The translations under genes and the position numbers were made by a program. DNA of 21,973 nt, taken from the NCBI GenBank assembly GCA_050258375.1, contig JBLMYQ010000003.1:1-21973 (forward strand), read 5' to 3'. This document shows positions 1 to 4,746 of the stretch, one piece after another. The notes beneath the pieces are model-generated. The model worked only from the letters and a program-made list of their open reading frames with translations. It was not told the origin of the DNA and did not search any database. The first letter of the stretch is position 1. Each line of letters opens with the position of its first letter. The stretch comes from JBLMYQ01 sp050258375 (lineage in GTDB: Bacteria > Bacillota > Clostridia > Acetivibrionales > UBA4821).

Positions 1-108
1 CATAGGACATTACAGCAGAAGGAATGCGACAAGAACAAGTGCCAGAAGGAGTGCTGGAGGAAGGAGAAAGAAGATGAAATTCAAAGTTGGGGACAAGGTA
101 AGAAATAA
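1..108 (+). CDS. 3' end of an upstream gene (partial, hypothetical)
   Basis: One frame is open from base 1 to a TAA at 106-108. It reads as a charged, cysteine-containing C-terminus (around CDKNKCQKECWRK) and overlaps the next gene by 35 bp. The Cys spacing resembles small metal-binding tails seen in phage proteins, but no family is recognised. A competing frame (start about base 24, stop 75-77) is also open and would give an ATGA overlap with the next gene, so the choice of frame is uncertain. The gene begins outside the window. Confidence 0.35.
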   Translation, partial: HRTLQQKECDKNKCQKECWRKEKEDEIQSWGQGKK

Positions 109-538
109 AGAAACTGGCTTAACCGGAAGGATATTTAGAATTGAATACAAATATGGCATGAATAAAATATATATTGCAATAGAGCCATTTGGGTTATATA
201 TAGTTCAAGGCAATGATGATATTTTAGAAAGGGTTGATAATATGGTTGAGGTAGTAAGAAAGCCTGTTTATAAGCAGGCTAAAGTTGCAAAAGCGATTGA
301 TGAATACATAAATAAAGGATTACACAAGGGGAATATAGTTGAGGTTATCGACAGTATATACAACAGCAATGACGAGGGAGAGATAACGGAAATAAGTATT
401 GACGACATTGAAATATCTAAAGCAGAAAGAAAGGTAAATCCAATACAAATAAAAGTAGGGAATAATTGGACTGGAATAGAAATAGAAGAAGCTAAACAGC
501 TATTTACAGCAGGGCTGGAAATGTGCGAGGGGGAATAA
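74..538 (+). CDS. Hypothetical phage protein, 154 aa
   Basis: Starts at ATG 74 behind a strong GGAGGAAGGAG ribosome binding site. The N-terminus (MKFKVGDKVRNKETGLTG, then beta-like strands) looks like a small SH3-like or KOW-like barrel of the kind that opens with 'F.VGDKVR'. The rest (residues about 65-154) is acidic and helical and is not recognised. It sits in a tightly packed run of small plus-strand genes upstream of the late regulator and is followed after 2 nt by the next start. No catalytic motif is visible. A role in early or middle phage functions is inference from position only. Confidence 0.8.
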   Translation: MKFKVGDKVRNKETGLTGRIFRIEYKYGMNKIYIAIEPFGLYIVQGNDDILERVDNMVEVVRKPVYKQAKVAKAIDEYINKGLHKGNIVEVIDSIYNSNDEGEITEISIDDIEISKAERKVNPIQIKVGNNWTGIEIEEAKQLFTAGLEMCEGE

Positions 539-540
539 GG

Positions 541-714
541 GTGAAGAAGGAAACAATAGATATAATTGAAAGGCGATTCAAGGAAGATATTTGGAAAATT
601 GAATCTGAAATATACAGAAACAAGAGTGAAATAAAAAGATTAGCAGAAAAACAAAAAGAGTTAAAGAATATTCGCAAGGGTTTATATGAAATATTACGTC
701 AAATAAAAGGCTAA
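541..714 (+). CDS. Small charged coiled-coil protein, 57 aa
   Basis: The preferred start is GTG 541, seven bases after a GAGGGGG ribosome binding site that lies in the end of the previous gene. A longer in-frame GTG at 523 has no such site. The product is almost entirely a Lys/Glu-rich amphipathic helix with a heptad-like pattern (residues about 5-50), so it probably forms a coiled coil. No family is recognised. It is one of a cluster of small genes and is probably co-transcribed with its neighbours. Confidence 0.68.
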   Translation: MKKETIDIIERRFKEDIWKIESEIYRNKSEIKRLAEKQKELKNIRKGLYEILRQIKG

Positions 715-745
715 CAAATACTATAGGGATATGGAGGGGGATAAG

Positions 746-1210
746 GTGCAATATCCAAAGCCAAAGCTTAAGAAACACAATAGAAAGAAAGTACATGATT
801 TCTCGACAGGGGTAAAACGGAAAGAATATGAAGATGCAGGAGGCATATGCCGTACTTGCGGAGCTGAACCAATCACCCAATACCATCACGCCAATGAAAA
901 GGGAATGGGTGGAGGTCGAGGACTAGGAATACAGATAAACTGTATAGGTGTAGGCGACATATGCCACAACCATTCAAACATAGATTTCTTACATATGTCA
1001 AATGAAATATTAGAACAGAGAATCGAAGAAGCTTTTAAAGAATTTGCAATGTGGAACGTAAACGGAATAAGTCTATATACTGGCTGCAGTGTTGAAGAAG
1101 TTGAAAGACAAATAAGGAAAGGATTTTTAAAGGTACAACATGATAGCAGGAAAGGCATGGATTATGTATATACAGAAGATATAAAACGCTGGTTAATGGG
1201 GGTGGCATAA
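746..1210 (+). CDS. HNH-type zinc protein with helix-turn-helix-like C-terminus
   Basis: Start chosen at GTG 746, five bases after GGAGGGGG; an in-frame ATG at 731 lacks a good ribosome binding site. Residues 1-17 are basic (YPKPKLKKHNRKK), a typical opening of phage HNH proteins. Residues 35-76 hold CxxC (C35, C38), a His pair (H47/H48), N65, and C73 with H74 and H76: the zinc and catalytic residues expected of a beta-beta-alpha-metal HNH nuclease. Residues about 105-153 (SVEEVERQIRKGF... to EDIKRWLM) resemble the excisionase/MerR-type helix-turn-helix. This is probably a DNA endonuclease or recombination accessory. It is not beside the terminase, where packaging HNH proteins often lie. The next gene overlaps by one base. 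Confidence 0.78.
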   Translation: MQYPKPKLKKHNRKKVHDFSTGVKRKEYEDAGGICRTCGAEPITQYHHANEKGMGGGRGLGIQINCIGVGDICHNHSNIDFLHMSNEILEQRIEEAFKEFAMWNVNGISLYTGCSVEEVERQIRKGFLKVQHDSRKGMDYVYTEDIKRWLMGVA

Positions 1211-1551
1211 TGGCAGATAGTGGACAAGATTTGATATTAGCTATGCGAGAGCAGCGGAAACTACTGATAGATTGTGTAAATGCTATGAAACAGACTGGAA
1301 GGTTACTAGCTCAAGCAGAATATGATTACCGCATAGCATACCGCAAAGAAGTATTTAGACTACATCAGGAAGAAGGAACAGCCTGGACAAGCACAACAGA
1401 CCTAGCAAAAGGTGACGAGAATGTGGCGAAATCAAGATTTAAAAGGGATTGCTATAAATCAGACTATGACACCATACTAGAGAAAATTCTCGCAATAAAG
1501 ACGGAAATAAGGTTATTGGAGAATGAGATAAAAGAGGAAAGATGCAGTTAA
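1210..1551 (+). CDS. Hypothetical helical phage protein, 113 aa
   Basis: The ATG overlaps the previous stop (TAATG), so translation is probably coupled. The protein is mostly helical with long Leu/Lys/Glu/Arg stretches (EQRKLLIDCVNAMKQTGRLL and a C-terminal ILAIKTEIRLLENEIKEE helix), consistent with a coiled-coil dimer. I associate this type of small protein with clostridial phages, but it has no function I can name. No catalytic or metal-binding motif is visible. Its place between the HNH protein and the late regulator suggests the middle gene cluster. Confidence 0.8.
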   Translation: MADSGQDLILAMREQRKLLIDCVNAMKQTGRLLAQAEYDYRIAYRKEVFRLHQEEGTAWTSTTDLAKGDENVAKSRFKRDCYKSDYDTILEKILAIKTEIRLLENEIKEERCS

Positions 1552-1574
1552 CTAACAAATGAAGGGGGCTTAAT

Positions 1575-2093
1575 ATGGATATAGAATATATGCTCAGAAA
1601 ACACTTGGAAAAGAAGTCACAATTAAAGTTTAAAACGCTAGACATTGAAGGGCTTGAAAAAATATTAGAATATCATAATAAGCCTTGCGAGGAAACAGCA
1701 GAAGAAATAATAGAAAGCCTGTCAATGCCAGCGGTTGCAATATCAGATATGCCTAAATCAAGAACAAATAAATTCAGTTCACCGACGGAAAATGTAATGT
1801 TTGGGTATACAGAAAATCCTCCAGAAGTAGATATTATAGACATAAAGGGAAGGATATACAGACTAAAGATAGATATAGAACCTGTCAAGAAAGACGTTGA
1901 GATAGTCGAATGTTTTCTAGCCGGGTTGAGCAAAGAGGAATTTCTCGTGATAAACGAGCATTATGTGTATAATCAAAAATGGGATTATGTAGCTAATGCA
2001 TATTACGAAAGATTTCGGCAACCGAGGCATATTGAAACCTTGAAAAACATCAGGAACGAAGCGTTTAACAAAATGAATCGAATGATATCATAA
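1575..2093 (+). CDS. Probable late transcriptional regulator (ArpU/RinA-like)
   Basis: Starts at ATG 1575 behind GAAGGGGGC. The C-terminal third (residues about 115-168, from AGLSKEEFLVINEHYVYNQ through WDYVANAYYERF and a closing basic helix) has the layout of the sigma-70 region-4-like helix-turn-helix found in the ArpU and RinA families, which activate late phage genes in Firmicutes. The N-terminal part (residues 1-110) is variable and unrecognised. Its position, last in the plus-strand cluster and a few genes upstream of the terminase, matches where such regulators usually lie. Its stop codon is part of a bidirectional terminator. Family assignment is by pattern and position, without a database search. 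Confidence 0.65.
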   Translation: MDIEYMLRKHLEKKSQLKFKTLDIEGLEKILEYHNKPCEETAEEIIESLSMPAVAISDMPKSRTNKFSSPTENVMFGYTENPPEVDIIDIKGRIYRLKIDIEPVKKDVEIVECFLAGLSKEEFLVINEHYVYNQKWDYVANAYYERFRQPRHIETLKNIRNEAFNKMNRMIS

Positions 2094-2116
2094 AAGAGGG
2101 CTTATTTGCCCTCTTT
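2093..2116. terminator. Bidirectional intrinsic terminator between convergent genes
   Basis: A perfect 9-bp inverted repeat (AAAGAGGGC at 2093-2101, GCCCTCTTT at 2108-2116) with a 6-nt loop. A-rich and T-rich arms on each side let it act on both strands. It begins in the stop codon of the plus-strand regulator and overlaps the end of the minus-strand RHH gene. Confidence 0.8.
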
Positions 2117-2428
2117 AGGTTTATCAATGTTCATATTTTCTATTAATATTAAATAATCTCTATCTGTACTTTTATATTCTGTTATATAGCCACGCTTTTG
2201 TAATTCATATTGCAATTCATTTATATTCTTAGTATCATTCACAACTACTTTCCCCATTTCTTGCAAGTGTTCTATTGTTGTTTCTATATTATAAAAGTTG
2301 TTTTCTTTTGTAAATTCGTATATTTTCATTCTTATTACCTCGCTCATGTCTAATCCAACTCGCTCACATGCTTTTATAAATTCATTTTTTAGAGTTTCTT
2401 CTATCATTATTTGCAATTTTACCTTCAT
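2102..2428 (-). CDS. Ribbon-helix-helix-like DNA-binding protein, 108 aa
   Basis: Starts on the minus strand behind AAAGGAGGT. Residues 1-42 follow the RHH plan: a basic/hydrophobic strand (KVKLQIMI), helix A (EETLKNEFIKACERVG), a turn, and helix B (DMSEVIRMKIYEFTKE). RHH proteins such as Arc, CopG, RelB/DinJ and omega dimerise and bind tandem operator repeats. Residues 45-108 are an acidic/basic tail with no recognised domain. It is the second gene of a two-gene minus-strand unit whose promoter carries 11-bp tandem repeats, so autoregulation is likely (inference). A bare antitoxin is an alternative, but the partner does not look like a known toxin. Confidence 0.7.
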   Translation of the reverse strand: MKVKLQIMIEETLKNEFIKACERVGLDMSEVIRMKIYEFTKENNFYNIETTIEHLQEMGKVVVNDTKNINELQYELQKRGYITEYKSTDRDYLILIENMNIDKPKEGK

Positions 2429-2429
2429 C

Positions 2430-2792
2430 TTATTTTACCTCCTTTAAAAATACTTTAGCAAATCCTGCTTCTTCGTCATATTCCCAAAAATCAACAATTT
2501 CAAAAGCTTTATCAATTAAAATTTCTCGTTCGTTTTTGCAATCTTCACATCCTAAATCCTTGCATTCTTGTTCGTTATCGTAATTTACTTGATGACCGTC
2601 TACATTTCCGCTTATTTCAAATATTACTGAATACTTTCCTGCTGTTTCGACTGTAAATTCTCCGCCATCTGACCAGCACAGCCCAGGGTTTATTATTTGC
2701 CCTACTTCAAAATAAGGCAATTCATTCATTTCTATTTCTCTTGTTGCTGTTCCATTCCAATTTATTTTCTTAGCATAATCTTTTCTTGTCAT
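2430..2792 (-). CDS. Acidic hypothetical protein, 120 aa, first gene of minus-strand operon
   Basis: Starts behind AAGGGGGT on the minus strand, next to a good sigma-A promoter. The protein is strongly acidic, beta-rich in the middle (EFTVETAGKYSVIFEISG) and has a small Cys cluster (CKDLGCEDC) that could bind metal. No family is recognised. It lies one base from the downstream RHH gene, so the two are co-transcribed and translation is probably coupled. It faces away from the surrounding phage transcription, so it can be expressed independently, perhaps during lysogeny or immediately on infection. A small acidic protein paired with a DNA-binding regulator resembles counter-defence (anti-CRISPR plus aca) cassettes, but that is inference from layout alone. 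Confidence 0.75.
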   Translation of the reverse strand: MTRKDYAKKINWNGTATREIEMNELPYFEVGQIINPGLCWSDGGEFTVETAGKYSVIFEISGNVDGHQVNYDNEQECKDLGCEDCKNEREILIDKAFEIVDFWEYDEEAGFAKVFLKEVK

Positions 2793-2818
2793 TTTTATTA
2801 CCCCCTTGATTCATCCCT

Positions 2819-2845
2819 ATACTCTTATTATACTCTTATTATACT
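2819..2845. repeat. 11-bp tandem repeat overlapping the minus-strand promoter
   Basis: The block ATACT recurs at 2819, 2830 and 2841, with the 11-bp unit ATACTCTTATT repeated exactly twice. The period is one helical turn, which places bound subunits on one face of the DNA. Most of the -10 and spacer of the minus-strand promoter lies within it, as expected of an operator. Confidence 0.6.
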
Positions 2846-2854
2846 CAAAGTCAA
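2827..2854 (-). promoter_or_regulatory. Sigma-A-like promoter for the minus-strand operon
   Basis: On the minus strand a -35 box TTGACT (2849-2854) is separated by 16 bp from a consensus -10 TATAAT (2827-2832). It lies about 35 bp upstream of the 120-aa gene. The spacer and -10 are made of an 11-bp tandem repeat, so a repressor bound there would block polymerase. Confidence 0.75.
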
Positions 2855-2890
2855 GAGGATTTTCTAAAAAAAGTTTTCGACAAATGGAAA

Positions 2891-2923
2891 CACTGCGGAA
2901 ATACTGCGAAAACACTGCGGAAA
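2891..2923 (+). repeat. Three short direct repeats (ACTGCG(G)AAA)
   Basis: CACTGCGGAAA occurs at 2891-2901 and 2913-2923 with a degenerate copy (TACTGCGAAAA) between them, again with an 11-bp period. They lie just upstream of the candidate small RNA promoter and outside any gene. They may be a protein-binding site; no known element is recognised. Confidence 0.5.
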
Positions 2924-2928
2924 TTTGG

Positions 2929-2957
2929 TGGAAATATAAAAATAGATATATTATAAT
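2929..2957 (+). promoter_or_regulatory. Candidate promoter of a short RNA
   Basis: A -35-like TGGAAA (2929-2934; 4 of 6 consensus bases) lies 17 bp from a consensus TATAAT (2952-2957). The region is very AT-rich, so chance TATAAT matches are common and a second TATAAT is present at 2958-2963. Support comes mainly from the hairpins and terminator that follow. Confidence 0.35.
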
Positions 2958-2963
2958 TATAAT

Positions 2964-3050
2964 GTTGAAAGTTGCGGAGAGAAACCGCAAATGTATAATT
3001 AAATATTTATTCAAAGAATCCGCTTATCGTTGAGAGAGCGGATTTTGTTT
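2964..3050 (+). ncRNA. Candidate terminated small RNA or attenuator
   Basis: Downstream of the candidate promoter are a hairpin (TTGCGG 2972-2977, CCGCAA 2985-2990, 7-nt loop) and then a terminator hairpin (3017-3044) with a T-rich tail. There is no convincing gene between them. GCGGA of the first hairpin can also pair with TCCGC of the terminator's left arm, so alternative folds are possible. No known riboswitch or RNA family is recognised. It could instead be an untranslated remnant. Confidence 0.35.
3017..3050 (+). terminator. Intrinsic terminator
   Basis: Eight-bp perfect inverted repeat (AATCCGCT 3017-3024, AGCGGATT 3037-3044) with a 12-nt loop, followed by TTGTTTTT. It would stop plus-strand transcription before the strong promoter at 3201. 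Confidence 0.65.
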
Positions 3051-3067
3051 TTGGTGTGCCGGATTAG

Positions 3068-3181
3068 GGAGCTATTCGGAGGGAGCAAAGCTCATTAGAC
3101 TATGGCAATGGGGATATATCCGCATCAGGTGCAGATGTAAAGAAGATAATAGAGCAAATAAAGATACAATTGCAAAAGTAA
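3068..3181 (+). pseudogene. Possible 3' remnant of a gene
   Basis: One frame is open from 3068 to TAA 3179-3181 and reads like a natural protein end (DYGNGDISASGADVKKIIEQ, then a short amphipathic helix). It has no usable start codon or ribosome binding site and is cut off by a TAG at 3065-3067. It may be the tail of a gene lost by deletion or broken by recombination next to the repeat region. The source family is not recognised. Confidence 0.25.
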
Positions 3182-3200
3182 AAATATTTTTATTACCCTA

Positions 3201-3229
3201 TTGACAATACAATATACTGGTATTATACT
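3201..3229 (+). promoter_or_regulatory. Near-consensus sigma-A promoter for the small-gene operon
   Basis: TTGACA (3201-3206), 17-bp spacer, TATACT (3224-3229): 6/6 and 5/6 consensus with ideal spacing. It lies about 35 bp upstream of the first small gene at 3264. Two 11-bp repeats cover the spacer and -10, so it is probably repressible. Confidence 0.85.
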
Positions 3230-3235
3230 AGTATT
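3214..3235. repeat. Tandem 11-bp operator-like repeats in the plus-strand promoter
   Basis: ATACTGGTATT (3214-3224) is followed directly by ATACTAGTATT (3225-3235). The second contains a perfect 10-bp palindrome (ATACTAGTAT), the first an imperfect one. The 16 bases at 3214-3229 match 14 of 16 bases of the repeat in the minus-strand promoter at 2819-2834. Confidence 0.6.
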
Positions 3236-3263
3236 AAGACAACAAATTGAAAGGGGTAATGAA

Positions 3264-3491
3264 ATGAACAAAGCGCTAGAAATGGCAAAACAAGAAATTA
3301 AGAAAATGAGCGACACTGACATAAAGAGAGCGTATGAAATATTTATAAAAGAAGACAACAAAATGGGAGTTGCTTTGGCAATAGACGAGATGCAAGAAAG
3401 GCATCCCAAATTATTTGATGAGTTTTATGATGATGAGACATTTGAAATTGACGAAATGGAATTTATAAATAAAGCTATACTGGGGGTATGA
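3264..3491 (+). CDS. Small acidic hypothetical protein, 75 aa
   Basis: Start placed at ATG 3264 behind AAAGGGGT. The frame is open further upstream, but that part lies in the promoter. The product is helical with an acidic C-terminal half (LFDEFYDDETFEIDEMEF). No domain is recognised. It is the first gene after the near-consensus promoter and its expression is probably controlled by whatever binds the tandem repeats there. The next gene starts 4 nt after its stop, so the genes form an operon. Confidence 0.75.
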   Translation: MNKALEMAKQEIKKMSDTDIKRAYEIFIKEDNKMGVALAIDEMQERHPKLFDEFYDDETFEIDEMEFINKAILGV

Positions 3492-3494
3492 TAA

Positions 3495-3662
3495 ATGCCC
3501 TCCTACAAAACGCCACAAGTAAACTTTGTATGTAGCAAAGAGCAACATGACGAAATAGCGAAAAGAGCAAAACAATATAATATGAGCATAGCGGAATATT
3601 GCAGATTTGTGAGTCTTAATGCAAAGATAGAAGTAACAGCGGGAACAATAAAGAAGGGGTAA
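3495..3662 (+). CDS. Small ribbon-helix-helix-like protein, 55 aa
   Basis: Starts at ATG 3495 eight bases after GGGGG. It shows a strand (PQVNFVCS), helix A (KEQHDEIAKRAKQYN) and helix B (SIAEYCRFVSLNAKI), the pattern of small RHH proteins such as MobC-like relaxosome factors and CopG-type regulators. At 55 aa it is nearly a bare RHH domain. It probably binds DNA as a dimer. In a phage it is more likely a regulator than a mobilisation protein (inference). It is a second RHH candidate for the nearby tandem operators. Confidence 0.7.
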   Translation: MPSYKTPQVNFVCSKEQHDEIAKRAKQYNMSIAEYCRFVSLNAKIEVTAGTIKKG

Positions 3663-3667
3663 TAAAT

Positions 3668-3835
3668 ATGATAAAGAGTTATGTCTGGACTAAAAAAGCA
3701 GAAGAAAGAGCAAAAGAATTAGGCTTGGAAGAAAGAAAAGAAGGAGAATCTGCGATATGTGGCAGCCGTGGAATGATTGACGGCGGGACGGCTATTGCGT
3801 GGCTTGAATTAGGATATATAAGGGAGGCAGAATAG
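3668..3835 (+). CDS. Small hypothetical protein, 55 aa
   Basis: Starts at ATG 3668 eight bases after AAGGGG, with the same spacing layout as the preceding gene and only 5 nt after its stop. The N-terminal half is a charged helix (WTKKAEERAKELGLEERKEG); the rest is Gly-rich (GSRGMIDGGTAIAWLELGYI). No domain is recognised. It is the last of three genes packed tightly after the 3201 promoter. Confidence 0.65.
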   Translation: MIKSYVWTKKAEERAKELGLEERKEGESAICGSRGMIDGGTAIAWLELGYIREAE

Positions 3836-3938
3836 CCAAAATGTGAACATAAGCCCAAAATAATGCCCTTATAGTGTAGGGTGGATAGAACATTTTTGGA
3901 AAGCGTGTGCATGAAATGAGAGAATCCTCTTTGGTTTG

Positions 3939-3968
3939 CATTATTTTTACAATAAGAGTAAAATAATG
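3939..3968. repeat. Long AT-rich inverted repeat upstream of a small gene
   Basis: CATTATTTTTAC (3939-3950) pairs with GTAAAATAATG (3958-3968) with one bulged base and a 7-nt loop. There is no T-tail, so it is not a standard terminator. A weak promoter (TTGCAT, 17 bp, TAAAAT) overlaps it. The rest of the 3836-3991 gap holds no gene I can support. Confidence 0.4.
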
Positions 3969-3991
3969 TAAAAGAAAGGGGGCAATTATAT

Positions 3992-4153
3992 ATGTATGAT
4001 AGTAGGATATATGATATTAAAGGTAAGCAGGTAAAAGATATTAAGATAATCAACGAAAAAAACAAAGATGAAGCAATTGTAATTATATTTGATGATGGGC
4101 AAGAATTACAAATAAGTACTACTGGAAGTAATCCTGTCCTTTATTATAAATAA
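3992..4153 (+). CDS. Small hypothetical protein, 53 aa
   Basis: Starts at ATG 3992 behind AAAGGGGGC with about 9 nt spacing. The sequence alternates charged and hydrophobic residues (KGKQVKDIKIINEK, AIVIIFDDGQELQIS), suggesting a small beta-rich fold. No family is recognised. It is followed closely by a UUCG-type terminator, so it may end a transcription unit. Confidence 0.65.
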   Translation: MYDSRIYDIKGKQVKDIKIINEKNKDEAIVIIFDDGQELQISTTGSNPVLYYK

Positions 4154-4169
4154 AAGCTATGAAATATTG

Positions 4170-4189
4170 GAACCTTCGGGTTCTTTTTT
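4170..4189 (+). terminator. Intrinsic terminator with TTCG tetraloop
   Basis: GAACC (4170-4174), loop TTCG, GGTTC (4179-4183), then six T. The stem is short, but the very stable tetraloop and T-run make it a convincing terminator for the small-gene operon. Confidence 0.75.
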
Positions 4190-4215
4190 CTTTGCCTAAA
4201 AAAGGAAGGCTGATA

Positions 4216-4377
4216 ATGTTTGCTGAGAGCATAGACTGCAAAACATGCGCAAGAGAGATTGACACATTGTTTACTAGCGAACTCGAAAATATTATCGACC
4301 ACCGAGAGAGGTGTCGAAAGTGCGTTGGATGTAAGAGATTAGAAGATGCAAAGGTAAGGTTGAGTAAGATAAATTAG
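4216..4377 (+). CDS. Small cysteine-rich (zinc-ribbon-like) protein, 53 aa
   Basis: Start chosen at ATG 4216 behind AAGGAAGG; the longer frame begins inside the terminator. Cysteines occur as CKTC near the N-terminus and CRKCVGC near residues 34-40, enough for one zinc site. A charged helix ends the protein. No named family is recognised. It may be the surviving first part of a longer protein, because a different frame continues with protein-like sequence immediately after its stop. Confidence 0.65.
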   Translation: MFAESIDCKTCAREIDTLFTSELENIIDHRERCRKCVGCKRLEDAKVRLSKIN

Positions 4378-4511
4378 ACCAACTGAGTGAACTAATCGAA
4401 ATACCTGTTACCACGAGGACGGTAGCAATGCTACAGAGAAAGACAAAAGAAGGTGAGAATGTTGATAAATCTATTACCCAAAATAAAACTCCTTCTACTA
4501 AAGATAAATAA
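4368..4511 (+). pseudogene. Protein-like open stretch without its own upstream start
   Basis: The frame is open from 4368 to TAA 4509-4511 and reads as a plausible protein (LSELIEIPVTTRTVAMLQRK, then a polar Lys/Thr/Asn linker). It starts directly after a TAA. The first ATG is at 4428, with a possible GAGG nine bases upstream, which would give only 27 aa. It overlaps the next gene in another frame. It looks like a middle segment of a gene broken by single-base indels, or two overlapping short genes. Confidence 0.35.
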
Positions 4512-4746
4512 ACAAGGTAAAGAAGTAGTATATACAATAGATTATAAATACAATGAAATGTTTGACAATATGCAATCAAAACATAGGCTAACATTTTGGA
4601 TCCCATTAGTTGATGAAAAGGGAAATCCTGTAGTATTTAAAAAGGGTAAGAATAAAGGTAAACAAAAAATAGTACCAAATATAATGTACTTTGATAATCA
4701 GATAGAAATATTGAAGTATTTAGTGAAGGTGGTAAACAATGAATGA
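4453..4746 (+). CDS. Hypothetical protein, 97 aa, N-terminus doubtful
   Basis: GTG 4453 (or ATG 4459) is the earliest start. The first 18 residues in this frame (LINLLPKIKLLLLKINK) look like out-of-frame translation of the polar stretch in the overlapping frame. The body from about residue 20 on (YTIDYKYNEMF, HRLTFWIPLVDEKGNPVVF, then a Lys-rich loop and a helix) looks like a genuine small folded protein. The true N-terminus may come from the overlapping frame by a frameshift. No family is recognised. Its end overlaps the start of the small terminase gene by 8 bp. Confidence 0.6.
   Translation: MRMLINLLPKIKLLLLKINKQGKEVVYTIDYKYNEMFDNMQSKHRLTFWIPLVDEKGNPVVFKKGKNKGKQKIVPNIMYFDNQIEILKYLVKVVNNE

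Noticed and set aside
2102..2792. Toxin-antitoxin pair
   Set aside because: The RHH protein could be an antitoxin, but its partner is a strongly acidic 120-aa protein with no RelE, MazF, HicA or other toxin pattern, and gene order is partner first. Kept as an operon of unknown role.
2806..3033. 75-codon plus-strand reading frame over the promoter and repeat region
   Set aside because: No ribosome binding site, odd composition, and it covers a minus-strand promoter, repeats and a terminator. Judged a chance frame.
3495..3662. Plasmid mobilisation protein MobC
   Set aside because: The RHH pattern fits, but there is no relaxase or oriT and the context is phage. Called only RHH-like.
4159..4215. 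N-terminal extension of the Cys-rich protein
   Set aside because: It would lie across a strong terminator hairpin and lacks a ribosome binding site. ATG 4216 has AAGGAAGG just upstream.
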